Positions 11,982-22,524 of a stretch of 64,000 nt of DNA are shown here, piece by piece. Under the pieces are notes generated by a model, which was not told the DNA's origin, made no database searches, and saw only the letters and a list, made by a program, of their open reading frames with translations. How positions within the stretch are numbered: position 1 is the stretch's first letter; each line of letters begins with the position of its first letter. A program made the position numbers and the translations under genes. Origin of the DNA: Neonectria sp. B-13 (Eukaryota > Ascomycota > Sordariomycetes > Hypocreales > Nectriaceae); NCBI GenBank assembly GCA_002682825.1, contig NOKP01000005.1, forward strand, positions 372,001-436,000. Direction: 5' to 3'.

Positions 11982-12415
11982 CCTATAGCCTGGACTATAT
12001 AGGTTGTATATTAGATTATAGACTTGTATTCAATTGTATTCAAACCAACACATGATGTTACGACACTCTTTAGCTGTCTCGTACTCCGTTTCATAGCGTC
12101 ATTCCATTTGAAGAATAGTATGCCTTGGGATCTTCGGAAGATCCTGACGATATGACAAGTGCTAGCTCACACCGGTAGTGCTTAGTAGATGCCGCCTCAC
12201 CCGGATATCTAACGCGGGGAACAACGTCATGCGGGGTAATTACCTGGACATCGAGATTCCGGCCGGAATCAAGACCGGAATCGAGCGGAATCCCCACTCG
12301 AGTCTGCTATGCCTCATTCTGTAGCCGTTGATGGCCCACTAATTGGAATAATAGGACTCTGAAGTACTCCATTTGAATAGAGCCTCCTTGACATAATCAA
12401 ACTGTCCCTCTTCAG
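11982..12415. other. Convergent 3' spacer with CGGAATC repeats
   Basis: This region lies between the 3' ends of two zinc-cluster regulators. It contains a perfect 16-bp palindrome GATTCCGGCCGGAATC (12255-12270), followed by two more CGGAATC copies at 12276-12282 and 12286-12292. No gene is seen. Such a half-site array would be expected in a promoter, not between two 3' ends. Confidence 0.5.
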
Positions 12416-14735
12416 CTAAAACCCAAAGTTCTCGTAGTCCTTTAAAATCTCGCCCAGTTCCGGAAAGTGCACGGCGCGAAAATCGCCCTCTAGAAATTCC
12501 ACCGCCTGGGAGATGTCAAATCCTGCCGGAAGTGCGGTTCCCAAGCCCCTTTGCATGGAGGCCTCGTGCAAAGGCGAGAATATTGATGAGAATATGCCTT
12601 CTTGTGTGGGGACCATGTCAAGCGAATGCCCCTGACTTGCACCAAAGCCTTGGCAGGATGCTATGGAATCATGATGTGCATTGGTGTCGGAGAGAGAAGG
12701 GTCTACTGGGACTCCTTGGGTGTCTCTAGATATTGATGTTGGTCCTGGCGTGACTGAGCGGGTCGGTGAAGGTGGCAACTCCTGGCCCTGGGCTTGAATA
12801 TTGTCCACGACATCCTGTATGCCTTGCAACTTGTCCCCGAGCCTCCGTGTGATGGGCGACTGCGCTGATAACTGTTTCACCAAGTCCATAGCGTCGACGA
12901 CGTCCTGTAAACAAGAAACACGTTGCTCAGCAACTGTAGAGCATATGATGAGTAAAAGCGACGACAACGCCGTCTCCAGAAAGTGATTGAAGGTCCTGTG
13001 CTGGGCGTGGTAGATATCCGTCTCTCGAGCCAATCCAATAAGGATGCGTATAGTGTCCTGGGCGATCTCTGTCATGTCGTTAAGGCTCGAGGGATCGAAG
13101 CTGCCCGGCTCAGACTGCACCGCCGACTTCCTGTGGATGACGGTCCGCATTTGGTTCGCCCTGAGATGGAGAAGGAGGCGGAGCTTGTATTCGCCACGGT
13201 TGTCTTTCGCCGGGTCGAATTTGTCGTTGACGCCGCCGAATTGTAGCTTGGGTGGCAGGTTGTGCTTCCATTGCACCACTCGAAAGTTGAGGAAGTCTCG
13301 AGTTGAGGCTGATGTTGCGGGCAAAGATAAGGAGGCGTCGAGAATGGATCGTCGAACCTCGGATGCGATGTTGGAATAGGCAACCATGTATTTCAGGTAG
13401 GCACTCGATAGCGAGTCATCCTTTGGTCTCTTAGTTAGCTGTGAGTACCGAGACGGAAACAGGGCAATTGCATACCGTGAAGCTGGGGTGATGATTAATG
13501 TCGGAGTCCTGAACGGCAAAAGGTAACCCCGTGCCAAAGCTCCATCGTCGATCAAGCGTATATGCCGACCAGTACAGCTTCTCTCCCACATCTTGAAGCA
13601 GCTCTGAGGAGGATCCAGCTCGCATGTTGTCAGAGCCGTGGCATGTCAGCTCCTGCAGCAGACGCATCACGATGCCTATTCCTCGCCAGGACAGGACTTC
13701 CCTATCACTTAGAAAAAAGTAGATGCTCTATATGCAGCGTTAGCAGAGGACTACTCTCGTACTGGGTGCCAGAACTCACGCATAGAATCAACACTATCAA
13801 TTCTTCCTTGTCGGCTCCGTTCACCTGTGTCCTGCCAACGGCGCCCGCGAAAATTTCCTCGGCGGCAGGATTGGCAATGTCGATGGCTGTAGGATCTGCC
13901 AGAGTTGATACAATTGCGTGGATGGTGATGGCCATGTCTTCTATGCGCTCCTGCTTGCGGATCCTTTGCGCTCCTCCCGCGGCGGTTCGAGAGACATTGC
14001 GATTGACTGCCATGATCTCTTGCCTCAAGATGTCAACGTCGAGAAAGGGATATTGCACACCAACCTCTTCCTCGTAGAGGAGCAGAACCTTCATCCAATA
14101 TTCCGCATCAAGAGCCGCGAGCACGCCCCCGGGGGATCCAGTACGGCGTTGGTGGATCAGATGCCGCATGGACTCAGCCCCAACCAGCGTCCTCCGGCCT
14201 GGGGGCGACGGTGCATCAATCTGTTCGGGGCTCAAGGCAACAAGACGCTTCTCGGCAAGACGGAGATAGTAATCAGAATTGTCCAGCATGGGTGGCTGGG
14301 CTGAAGCCGTGAGCTCGACTCTCGGCCTTGGGGGATCAGCCGTCAGATCTATGCTTTGGGAAGCCGAACAGCCGGGGTCTTTTTCTGCAGCCTCTTCTGA
14401 GCTTTGCGTGTGAGTGTCGATGCTACGGACAGGTTAGGGATTTAGAAGTGATGAATGGCATGAAGGCATCTCACGAGGTACGACGGGCCGAGCGAAAGCG
14501 CGTATTGCGTTTGTAGACACACGCGACGTCGCTTTCACGGCATCCTTTGCACGGCCGCTCGCCGCTGCATTTGATCTTGCGGCGCTGGCACTTGTCGCTG
14601 GGCGGGGCGAATGCGCGGTCAGCAACACGACTACCGACGGAAGAACGGGGAGAAGCCACACCATGCGACGCGCGTGTACGGGAAGCGCCTCTTCCTCAGG
14701 TTGGCCATTTTTGGCGACAGCTCGAGAGTGGACAT
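12416..14735 (-). CDS. Zn2Cys6 transcription factor 2
   Basis: Exons 14735-14662, 14597-14475, 14422-13780, 13727-13476 and 13429-12416 give about 701 aa. The zinc cluster is Cys25, 28, 35, 41, 44, 51; its first Cys codon is split by intron 1, so the unspliced frame falsely shows Ser there. The middle holds the fungal-specific domain: a Y-F-F-L-S-D-R-E-V-L-S-W-R stretch followed by LDRRWSFGTGLPF, which is typical of this family. The last intron is uncertain: the upstream AG would make it only 37 bp, while the AG at 13430 gives 46 bp and keeps the frame. It is a nuclear regulator whose targets cannot be told. Confidence 0.85.
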
Positions 14736-15052
14736 TGTGTTTTCGTGTGTGCGGCGAGGTTGAAGGGATGTCGCCAGCGCGAAAGACGACGGACGGCTGC
14801 CCCGGATATTGAATGCGGGGAAGACGATGGCAGCCGCAGCGGTTAGTGTCCGCACTTGTTCCCATTTCTGGGCCCGTCCTTTGACAAAGCCTAAGTTAGA
14901 ACTTGGCTGTGCTTGGATCATTCTTTTTTGCACTGGTTGCGAACCCTGCTCGCCTGCCTGGTGTGCAACCATAAATCAGCGCCGCTATATAATAATAATA
15001 GAGTCCCATCCATTTCTCTCCATGTTCCAAAAGAGCACGCCCTCACCTCGAA
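14736..15052. promoter_or_regulatory. Divergent promoter region with TATA box
   Basis: This is the shared upstream region of transcription factor 2 (leftward) and the F-box gene (rightward). TATATAAT at 14986-14993 lies about 60 bp before the F-box ATG and is a good TATA candidate. Confidence 0.5.
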
Positions 15053-16564
15053 ATGGCACCACAGAATACATTACCACCGGAAATCCAGCTCTACATCCTA
15101 GAGTGGCTAATGGAACCGCACAATCACTCAAATGGCTCCAGAAATCCTCTCTCTATCTACTCTTGTGTCTGCAAACGCTGGCAATTGATTGTGGAGCAAA
15201 GAACGTTTCGCCATCTCATACTGCATCCACCTGATATTCAAGACTTCTCACGCCTTGCTCGTCCTTACCGGAGGGGCTACATCAGGCATATTCTCCTGGA
15301 GATTCCCATTGAAGATGCTAATGATAGGAGGCCTTATAACCACGCCCTAACAGACGACGAGAATAACGTCATTTTCACGCGGGCAGTCTGGCACCTTTGG
15401 GAAATTCTCTCCGCTTGGAGGAATCACCGCCTCACAGTTGAGCTCGGCATCGTTTCATCATTCGAGATAAGAATGGAGCATGTCGATCACAGGAATATCT
15501 GCAGAGCGTATTCCAGATTCCTAGAACAAGGCTCCTCCGAAGCTGCCCTACCCGATCCACATATTGAGCACTTGAAGAGCTTTCAAGATCCTCCTACTGA
15601 TCCATCGTGGTTGGATGTGTGGAACTGGCAGAAGTGGAGGTTCTTAGGAACAACGCCGCTCGAATTCGACTTTGGCAGACTTCTGGATGGGGAAGATCAA
15701 GATACGCACCGTCTTCCCGAGGCAGAAGTCATCGCGCGCCTCCTCATTCGTCGGCGATACTTTCGGAATATCAGTGCAAAGGCTCTTTCTCAGATGTTCA
15801 AAGCTGCACCTTGTATTGAAGTCATTCAGGTTGAGCGGTGGTGCTATGGCCGGAGAAGAGATGATGCAAAATGGGATATGGGTATAGTATTTCTCACTCC
15901 TGGAAGGGATCATTTGCACTTACATCCTATAGACTCCGCATTGCTCGGATATAAGTTACCGCCTTCACTAAAGCAATTCAGCTTCTATGAAGAGTTCAGT
16001 ACTGTATACCACCAGCGACCAAGGAACATGAGAATACCACGATCGAACATTACACTACTCAAGGCCATGGTTAAAACCAGCCGCCACCTTGAGCACCTCT
16101 CCATATCTTTTGCCATTGATGCCCGGGACTTCTTTTCGCCTAACGCACAACTAGACTGGGGGTGTCTGATAACTATCGCACTGACATCGGATGTACTAGT
16201 ATCCTGTTCAAGTCCTATGGTTAACGAACTGCTTAAGTGTATAGCTAAGGACGCAAAGAAAATGCCCAAGCTCAAGACACTTGAAATTTGGCACTGCAGG
16301 ATTGGAGAGGCTGGTATTTTCCGATATGAGAAATCGGATAGGTCCAGCAATATCATCTGGCAGGGCACTTGGAACTTTGACATGTCGAAGCAGGTGGAAC
16401 AGGCGTGGCACGAGGTATTTGTCGAACCAGACGGCGGCCTGTATAAACTTGGCGTAAAAGTTATCAGGCTCTCACCTGAAGAACTCGGGAGTTTCGGATC
16501 TGTCTTTCCATACCTCAAGCTTACAAAGAATATCCTTCATGATTCCTCATGGGCACAGGTTTAG
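15053..16564 (+). CDS. F-box protein
   Basis: An intronless 503-aa protein. Residues about 5-50 form an F-box (LPPEIQLYILEWL, then Y-S-C-V-C-K-R-W and a following R-x-L-F-R-H-L-like turn). F-boxes bind Skp1 in SCF ubiquitin ligases. The remaining 450 residues have no repeats I recognise; scattered Leu/His-rich stretches such as SRHLEHLSISF hint at degenerate leucine-rich units. It is one of the large, fast-evolving set of fungal F-box genes, and its substrate is unknown. The start follows a TATA box and precedes the F-box by only a few residues, as usual. Confidence 0.8.
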   Translation: MAPQNTLPPEIQLYILEWLMEPHNHSNGSRNPLSIYSCVCKRWQLIVEQRTFRHLILHPPDIQDFSRLARPYRRGYIRHILLEIPIEDANDRRPYNHALTDDENNVIFTRAVWHLWEILSAWRNHRLTVELGIVSSFEIRMEHVDHRNICRAYSRFLEQGSSEAALPDPHIEHLKSFQDPPTDPSWLDVWNWQKWRFLGTTPLEFDFGRLLDGEDQDTHRLPEAEVIARLLIRRRYFRNISAKALSQMFKAAPCIEVIQVERWCYGRRRDDAKWDMGIVFLTPGRDHLHLHPIDSALLGYKLPPSLKQFSFYEEFSTVYHQRPRNMRIPRSNITLLKAMVKTSRHLEHLSISFAIDARDFFSPNAQLDWGCLITIALTSDVLVSCSSPMVNELLKCIAKDAKKMPKLKTLEIWHCRIGEAGIFRYEKSDRSSNIIWQGTWNFDMSKQVEQAWHEVFVEPDGGLYKLGVKVIRLSPEELGSFGSVFPYLKLTKNILHDSSWAQV

Positions 16565-17798
16565 GACTCAAGAAATACAAAAAGATCAGCGACTATGCAG
16601 GCCATTATTCATGTTTTATTCTGTGATAATAATAGAAGCTGACAGTCCTCGGACACCATAGTAGGGGTACAGATATTCTAGCATGCTTGCCTCCATCCAG
16701 GTGCATTTGTCGTATAACTCTCGAGTGTGTTTGCCGGGTAACGCTGCGTCCATTCTCTTTCAGTGTTTTCTGACATATTTTAGTAGGCACTTCTCAAGAC
16801 GTAATCTTGCTTTGCAATATTGAGGATGGTGGATCGCATTTTCGGGAATTGTTCTCCTGGCGTGGCGTCATGCTGGCTTGCATTCTGCGCTTCTTCTTTG
16901 CAGTGAAATCGTCCGAACTTCCATATGCACGCAGTCGATCTTCGTAGGTGATTGATTCTAGGTAGGGTATAGAGATCGGTCTATAGCTTAATAGCCCTCC
17001 TCGTGAACCGCTCCTAACAGAATATCTCTTCCAGACTCAGGAGATTCTTATGCTTCAACTGGCGAAGCATGCAGAGTTTATTCTCCCAGTTCAGCTCTGA
17101 GAAGCTATGCATTGTGAACAGTTTATTTGTAACCGGGGCCTTGCAAACGATTGCAACGGAGCCTCCGAGTTCAAGACCATGAGCATTTCTATAATGTTTC
17201 CACGGCAATCCTTCCTTCAACACGGCTAGCTCAGGTTTAGGAGGGCCTGCAGTGCTGACTGGTAAATTGAAATGAGGCACCTCCTAAATTCGGCCCTTTT
17301 TCGGGTTGAATCTTTCCCGGGTTTCGGCTTGCATTCGTTGACGGAAAGGTTGGTGATGGAAAGAGGCCAGGAGCTGGTCACTAGGAGAGAACTGAAAAAA
17401 ACACATCCGAAGTTTATAGAGCTCTTCGGCTTCTCCATTGTCCTAAAGGATCACATCTACTCCAATACACAGTCATACTGAATTATTGTGTAACTTCCCT
17501 GACCCGTGAGGTAGGTATTTCTTTGGTCACCTAGTGAATTAATATTACATCTTAGCCTATAGTCGCCCAAGGTAACATAGGATAAAGCACTATTCTACTC
17601 TATGTCTATATATAATCTTTGAACCATATTTAGGACCATAATCCATAATGCTCGTTCAGAGAACGTAGCCTTAGCTTGTTTTGTACTCAGCACGAGGTCA
17701 TCATGGGACGGTGACAGCCATCAATTATCGTAATATTAATACCCTAGCTGCGAACCTCCATAAATAACTTGCTCTGCTCGTAGTGCATGGGATACCTG
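16565..17798. other. Spacer with a possible kinase relic
   Basis: Apart from the short kinase-like open frame at 17014-17280 (listed separately), no coding sequence is supported. Composition is AT-rich from about 17480 to 17780. Confidence 0.4.
17014..17280 (-). pseudogene. Fragment resembling a fungal protein-kinase N-lobe
   Basis: An isolated 88-residue open frame has the order seen at the start of degenerate fungal kinase domains: GLELGGSVAIV (glycine-loop-like), a hydrophobic strand, an αC-like segment, and LRQLKHKNLLSLEEIF, which resembles the HxNLV-x4-F region before the hinge. The frame stops directly after this, no catalytic loop follows, and no splice continuation is evident. It is best read as a relic. 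A weaker opposite-strand frame overlaps it. Confidence 0.3.
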
Positions 17799-18467
17799 TT
17801 AGGTATGGACACCGGGAGCGGTAGGCATCATATTGAATGTACCGCCAGAAGTATCTCCGGTGAACTGGGGTGCGCTTCCCGAATTGATGTTCACATGTCC
17901 TTTGCCAAGATGGATCGGTTGGATTCCATTGCCGTGATTGTGAAACACATGGCTCGGCGAAGGCTCCTCCTTCAACGTCGGCGGTAGAGTCTTGACCTCT
18001 TCCAGGGCTTCCCCCAGCGCTGTGGTTTTGTCCTCGTCGACGAGAGGTGGTTTCGCGACCTTTCCAAGACGGCTGAGCAGTTCGATCATGGCTGTCTCGA
18101 GCCTGCTGCCGCCATCGACAGCTTCACGATACCGTTCAACCCATGGCGTAGGGTCATCAGACGTCACGGCACCGAAAAGCTCCTCGAGACGCCGCGCCGG
18201 GATCAGGCACTCATCAAGAGCCTTCTTCATCCTCAGATAGTTGTCCTTGTCGTCCTGCGTCTCCTCGTCTGCCTTCTTCTGCCGCAGTTGCAACCTCATG
18301 GATGAGAGAATATCCGATACTAGGTGGAGGTGTCTAAAAACGACTGGGAATGCTTTGGGAAGGTTGATATCGTTTTGAATGTCGGGGAAGCACTCGATGG
18401 TTCCATGGATTGGGGAGAGAACTCCACCAAGCGACGAAATTGCCTTGTTTGCCTCCGTGCTAGGCAT
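17799..18467 (-). CDS. SesA-type effector with C-terminal amyloid-signalling-like motif (effector A)
   Basis: Intronless, 222 aa. Residues about 5-145 are helical with the SesA/NACHT-associated N-terminal domain pattern: NLPKAF followed by HLHLVSDIL, matching the LPxxFxxVxxxLPLVxxTL core of that family. After a Pro-rich linker, residues 176-214 form a Gly/Asn/His/Gln-rich segment (GNGIQPIHLGKG, then SGSAPQF and GGTFN) of the kind that acts as a prion-forming motif in fungal NLR-effector pairs. The NLR starting 504 bp away on the other strand begins with a matching segment (QPLHxGDG). By analogy with HET-S and SesA/SesB partners, the NLR motif would template assembly of this protein and trigger cell death at the membrane. 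Motif class (σ-like) and activity are inferred. Confidence 0.75.
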   Translation of the reverse strand: MPSTEANKAISSLGGVLSPIHGTIECFPDIQNDINLPKAFPVVFRHLHLVSDILSSMRLQLRQKKADEETQDDKDNYLRMKKALDECLIPARRLEELFGAVTSDDPTPWVERYREAVDGGSRLETAMIELLSRLGKVAKPPLVDEDKTTALGEALEEVKTLPPTLKEEPSPSHVFHNHGNGIQPIHLGKGHVNINSGSAPQFTGDTSGGTFNMMPTAPGVHT

Positions 18468-18970
18468 TTTGGGATGATGATAAGACCGTTGGGGTAAAAT
18501 GTAATCAAATAGACAAGTAATCTGCCTTGTCGATTAAAAACGTGGGCCGAGACCCTTTGATCTGGAAGAGCTCAGATGCCTCACAGGTCGTTAGGCATTT
18601 CCGCTGTCGCACGAAGAGGAGAGTAACCAAGGTTGAAAATGAGGGAACGGGAAGGCCACAAGAGTAGGCTGAGCCGCTGGGCTTCAGCTGAGGAACGGAT
18701 TGTTCCACTTCACCAGGATTAGGCGTACCAAATATCCACACCGTCTGGAATAGAAACAGAATGATAGGCCAACCAACTATGCGAACTGCATGAAGGATGC
18801 GGACGCCTTGATCAGCTGACGCGTGAAGGGACCAGGCCACGAATCACAGCCCCCTACCCCAGGCAGCTGCGCCATTTAGCCAAGGGAGCTTTTCTGAAGA
18901 AAATCGAGACAGTTGCACCCACTGTAAAGTCCGCGGAATACAGACAAGAGGCTAGAGGAGAGACATCGTC
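18468..18970. promoter_or_regulatory. Divergent promoter of effector A and the ankyrin NLR
   Basis: A head-to-head spacer of about 500 bp between the SesA gene and the NLR gene suits co-regulation of an effector/receptor pair. No gene or clear binding-site array is seen. Confidence 0.5.
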
Positions 18971-21900
18971 ATGTCGTCGCCAGATGCCGGTTCCAGGATC
19001 GTCAGAGCGGAGAACAAACAGGGCGGCACGCAGCCGCTGCACCAAGGCGATGGGAACCAGGGTGTCATCGCGGGCAACAACGGCAGCCAGACCATCATCC
19101 GTTCTCAAAATGTCTTCAACAGTGAGTGGGGCCTCTGTGAGAGCGTTGGGTGGGCATGTTAACGAGGTCTCTCTAGTTCCGTTACCGTCCATGTCGCACA
19201 TGGCTGAGTTGATCCATGGAGGAGAGGACATTTCTAATCAATCACCCAGTACGCTTTGAACCAAGAAAGACCCATGGCCATCAGTTGCTAATACTGGAAA
19301 GGCGCCGCTGCCATCATCGAATGGCTTATGCTCCAGTCCAAGGTCGACTTTCGGGGCCACCACGCATCGCTCGTATCTCAGATAGTACCTGGAACTGGCT
19401 CATGGATTTTCGACACCAACGAGTTTCAGGCATGGAACAAGGGATCGCCTTCATCACAGTTTCTATGGATGTATGGGATTCGTAAGTCAGCTTTATGTTA
19501 AACTTGTCTACCAACCTAACGATGAGCTTCAAACAGTTGGGTCTGGCAAAACCATGCTTTCGTAAGTATTACCATCCGGCATCAACCCAATATTGGAACA
19601 AGAAAAGGCTAACGAAAGGTCTTGATAGCTCCCTCATCATCGATTCACTCGAGAAAGGTTCCAGTGACGACGACAGCACTGCGTGTATATACGTCTATTT
19701 CCAGGAAGTGCAGGACCACGGACCAATGTTTGCAGAAATCTTCATGAGTTTGTTGAAACAGCTTCTCCAGCAACAAAAGTCAGGCGACGCAGTGGAGATG
19801 CTACAGTTGAAATACAACGAGTGGCGTCACCGGAAAGTCTTTCCCGCACCTGATGAGTACCTCGACATGTTCCAAGCACAAGTGGCCAAGTTCACGACAG
19901 TTCACCTGGTAGTGGATGCTTTGGACAACTGCCAGAACTCTTCGAGAGAAAACACACAGCAAAAGATCCAAGCGGCGCTGAGGGAAATGCCAAGCAACGT
20001 CAAAGTCCTCGTCACGTCGAGGAGTGGGTGGTTGGATAGTTGGGACCTCAATCCGGACCGGAAACTACACCTTGTGCCAAACCGCGACGATGTTGAAAAG
20101 TACATCAGAACTCAAATCCGGAGTAATGATGTTATTCAGCAGTTTGTAGCGGAGAAGAAGAACACGAGCTTCGAAGACGATGTTGTCGAGAAGATTGCCA
20201 AAGAAAATAGAGGAATGTGAGTAAAGTGCCTATCCCTTGACGGTACACGGAATAATGCTGACCAACTGAAGCTTTCTCCTGACTAAATTGCACATGGAAT
20301 GTCTTGCCGAGCAGAAGACTCTCGGAGACATCAAAATTGCACTTTCCAACCTCCCAAACAGCATACCAAGCGCGTTTGAAGCGTCGATTCAAAAGATAAA
20401 AAGACAAGGAAAGCCGGAGAACATTGCCCAGCATGTTCTTACATGGACTGCTCTCGCTATTGAGCCGCCAAACGCAGACCAGATTCGCCACAGCTTTGCC
20501 ATCCCATACAGTAACCAGACATTGAACGAGGACTTTCTCCCAGCCGAAGCCACCTTGACGTCTGTGTGTGCAGGGCTGGCCACGATGGACTCCAAGACAA
20601 AGATAATACATCTTGTACACGAGTCCGTTCCGAAATATCTGCGGGATCATGGAATAATACCGCAGAACGCTGACATGGAGATGGCGAAGATGTGCCTGAG
20701 ATATCTGTTATTCGAGGAACCTCCTCAGGGCGTAGACCGTCCACTTCTAAACTACGCCGCCAGCCATTGGATGGACCATTTCATCCGTGGAGAAGAGCAT
20801 GTCGACGAGGACGCCCAGGTCTTGGTTCTTAACTTCTTCAAGGATAACGCCAAAGTGAGGACTGCATTTCAGGCTATGGCGGGGACGGATAGTTCCCCCC
20901 GGCGTGACATGACTGGACTCCATGCAGCCATATACTTCAATCGTCACCATTGGGTTGAGCAGCTGATCAAAGAGGGTGTGAAGATCGATGCTGCATGTTC
21001 AGATGGCCGGACTGCCCTACACTGGGCCGCGAATTCTGGTCGAGGGGACCTTGTCGAGCTGCTAATACAGTACTCCGCCGATATAGATATTCAAGACCGG
21101 AATGGCGACACCCCGCTGCATGTAGCAGTCACACGTTCGACGATGAACTGCGAAGATGTCGTGCATAAGCTCGTCAAAGGCCACGCAAAGCTAGACATTC
21201 GCGGCGGCAAGGGCTTCACGCCGCTGACATGGGCGATACGCTATGGGCCGTCCTCTGTCGCAAGTATCTTGGCGGAGAACCAGGCAGACGTGAACGCAGA
21301 GGACGACCAGGGATGGACCTCGTTAAGGGAGGCAATTCACGAGGGTCAAGATAGAATCGTCGATATTCTACTGAAGAGAGGTGCAGATCTGAATCGTCCC
21401 TCAAGTGATGGATGGATTCCTCTCCGACATGCGGTCCAGAAGGGGAACAAGTCGATGGTTCGGCGTCTGTTGAAAAGGCACGCGGATGTCAACTTTCGCG
21501 ACACCGATAATGGGTATTCGCCACTGAGATGGGCTATGGTTTACAAGCACACGTCAATCGCGCAGTTGCTCATTGAGAAAGGGGCAGACGTCAACGCCAA
21601 GGCCAATGACGGATCGACACCGTTAATCGAGGCTGTCAAGAGCAGAGAAAAGATGGCAGTCTGGATGCTGCTAGAAAATGGGGCTGAGCCAGATGCCCAG
21701 GATGCTGCTGGTTTAACAGCTCTGCACCATGCCACCGAGGCACAGGTCAACTCAGTCATATGGTTGTTGGTCACCAAAGGCGCCTCGACCACGCTTCGAG
21801 ATACCCACGGACTAAGTTGTCTAGACTTGGCGGTGCAGAAGAACGACTTTTCGGTGGTATGGTTGCTCTGTGAGCACGGTGCTAAGGCAGACGATGCGAA

Positions 21901-22495
21901 TGAGAAGGGGATGACGGCCTTGCACCATGCTATCGCGAAAGGACACAACGTAATTGCCGAGCTTTTGATATCTAGGGGCGCCAAGGTTGACATCCCAGAT
22001 GGACTGGGGTTGACAGCGCTTGGTGCCGCGGTAATCACCGAGAACCTGACGATTATGGACGTCCTGCTCGACCACGGGGCGTCGTGTGAAATTCGAAACA
22101 AAGAAGGAAAGACTGCACTGCATGAGGCCGCCACTCGAGGGTTCAACGACGGCGTACGGCGACTGATTAGTAAATCCGCAGAGCTGGACATGAAGGACAC
22201 AAAGCACGGCTTCACGGCTCTATACCATGCAATATGGCAGGGCGACAAGGACACGATGGGGATCTTGTTAAAGAGCGGTGCAGACTTCAACGTGCAGGAC
22301 AACAATGGGAGGACTCCACTGATGTTTGCGGCTCAAATGGGAAAAGAAGATGCTGTAGCTGTTCTGTTGGAAGAGGGCGCCAGGTTGGATGTGCAGGACG
22401 CGGGCGGGTGGACGGCGAAGGAGTATGCAGGAAGTCACGGTGGCATCAAGTTACGTATTAAAGACGCGGCTTGGAAGAGGAGAAAGTTGGGGTGA
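18971..22495 (+). CDS. NACHT-ankyrin NLR with N-terminal amyloid-signalling-like motif
   Basis: Six exons (18971-19121, 19177-19248, 19302-19481, 19537-19561, 19629-20216, 20272-22495) give 1079 aa. Residues 12-50 are a Gly/Asn/Gln-rich motif (GGTQPLHQGDGNQ) like the C-termini of the flanking SesA proteins. Then come a DFRGHHAS/PGTGSWIF pre-NACHT block typical of fungal NLRs, Walker A GILGSGKT (133-140) and Walker B VVDALD near Asp239. A NACHT-associated region follows (the WTALAIEPPN and HLVHESVPKYL stretches correspond to winged-helix-side motifs). From about 551 to 1065 there are about 16 ankyrin repeats (GRTALHWAA, GDTPLHVAV and others) as the sensor. Exon 4 is only 25 nt and encodes the P-loop. 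The expected role is to sense a non-self ligand and nucleate the effectors' motifs. Confidence 0.85.
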
Positions 22496-22524
22496 TGTAG
22501 ATTATCTTGTAATAGAATGCATTA

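Noticed and set aside
14471..14659. Zinc cluster of transcription factor 2 seems to lack its first Cys (PPSDKC)
   Set aside because: A GT-AG intron (14661-14598) splits that codon; joining exon 1 restores RVACDKC, so the cluster is complete.
17272..17481. Plus-strand frame overlapping the kinase relic
   Set aside because: It overlaps the kinase-like minus frame, lacks a domain I can name, and both cannot easily be real.
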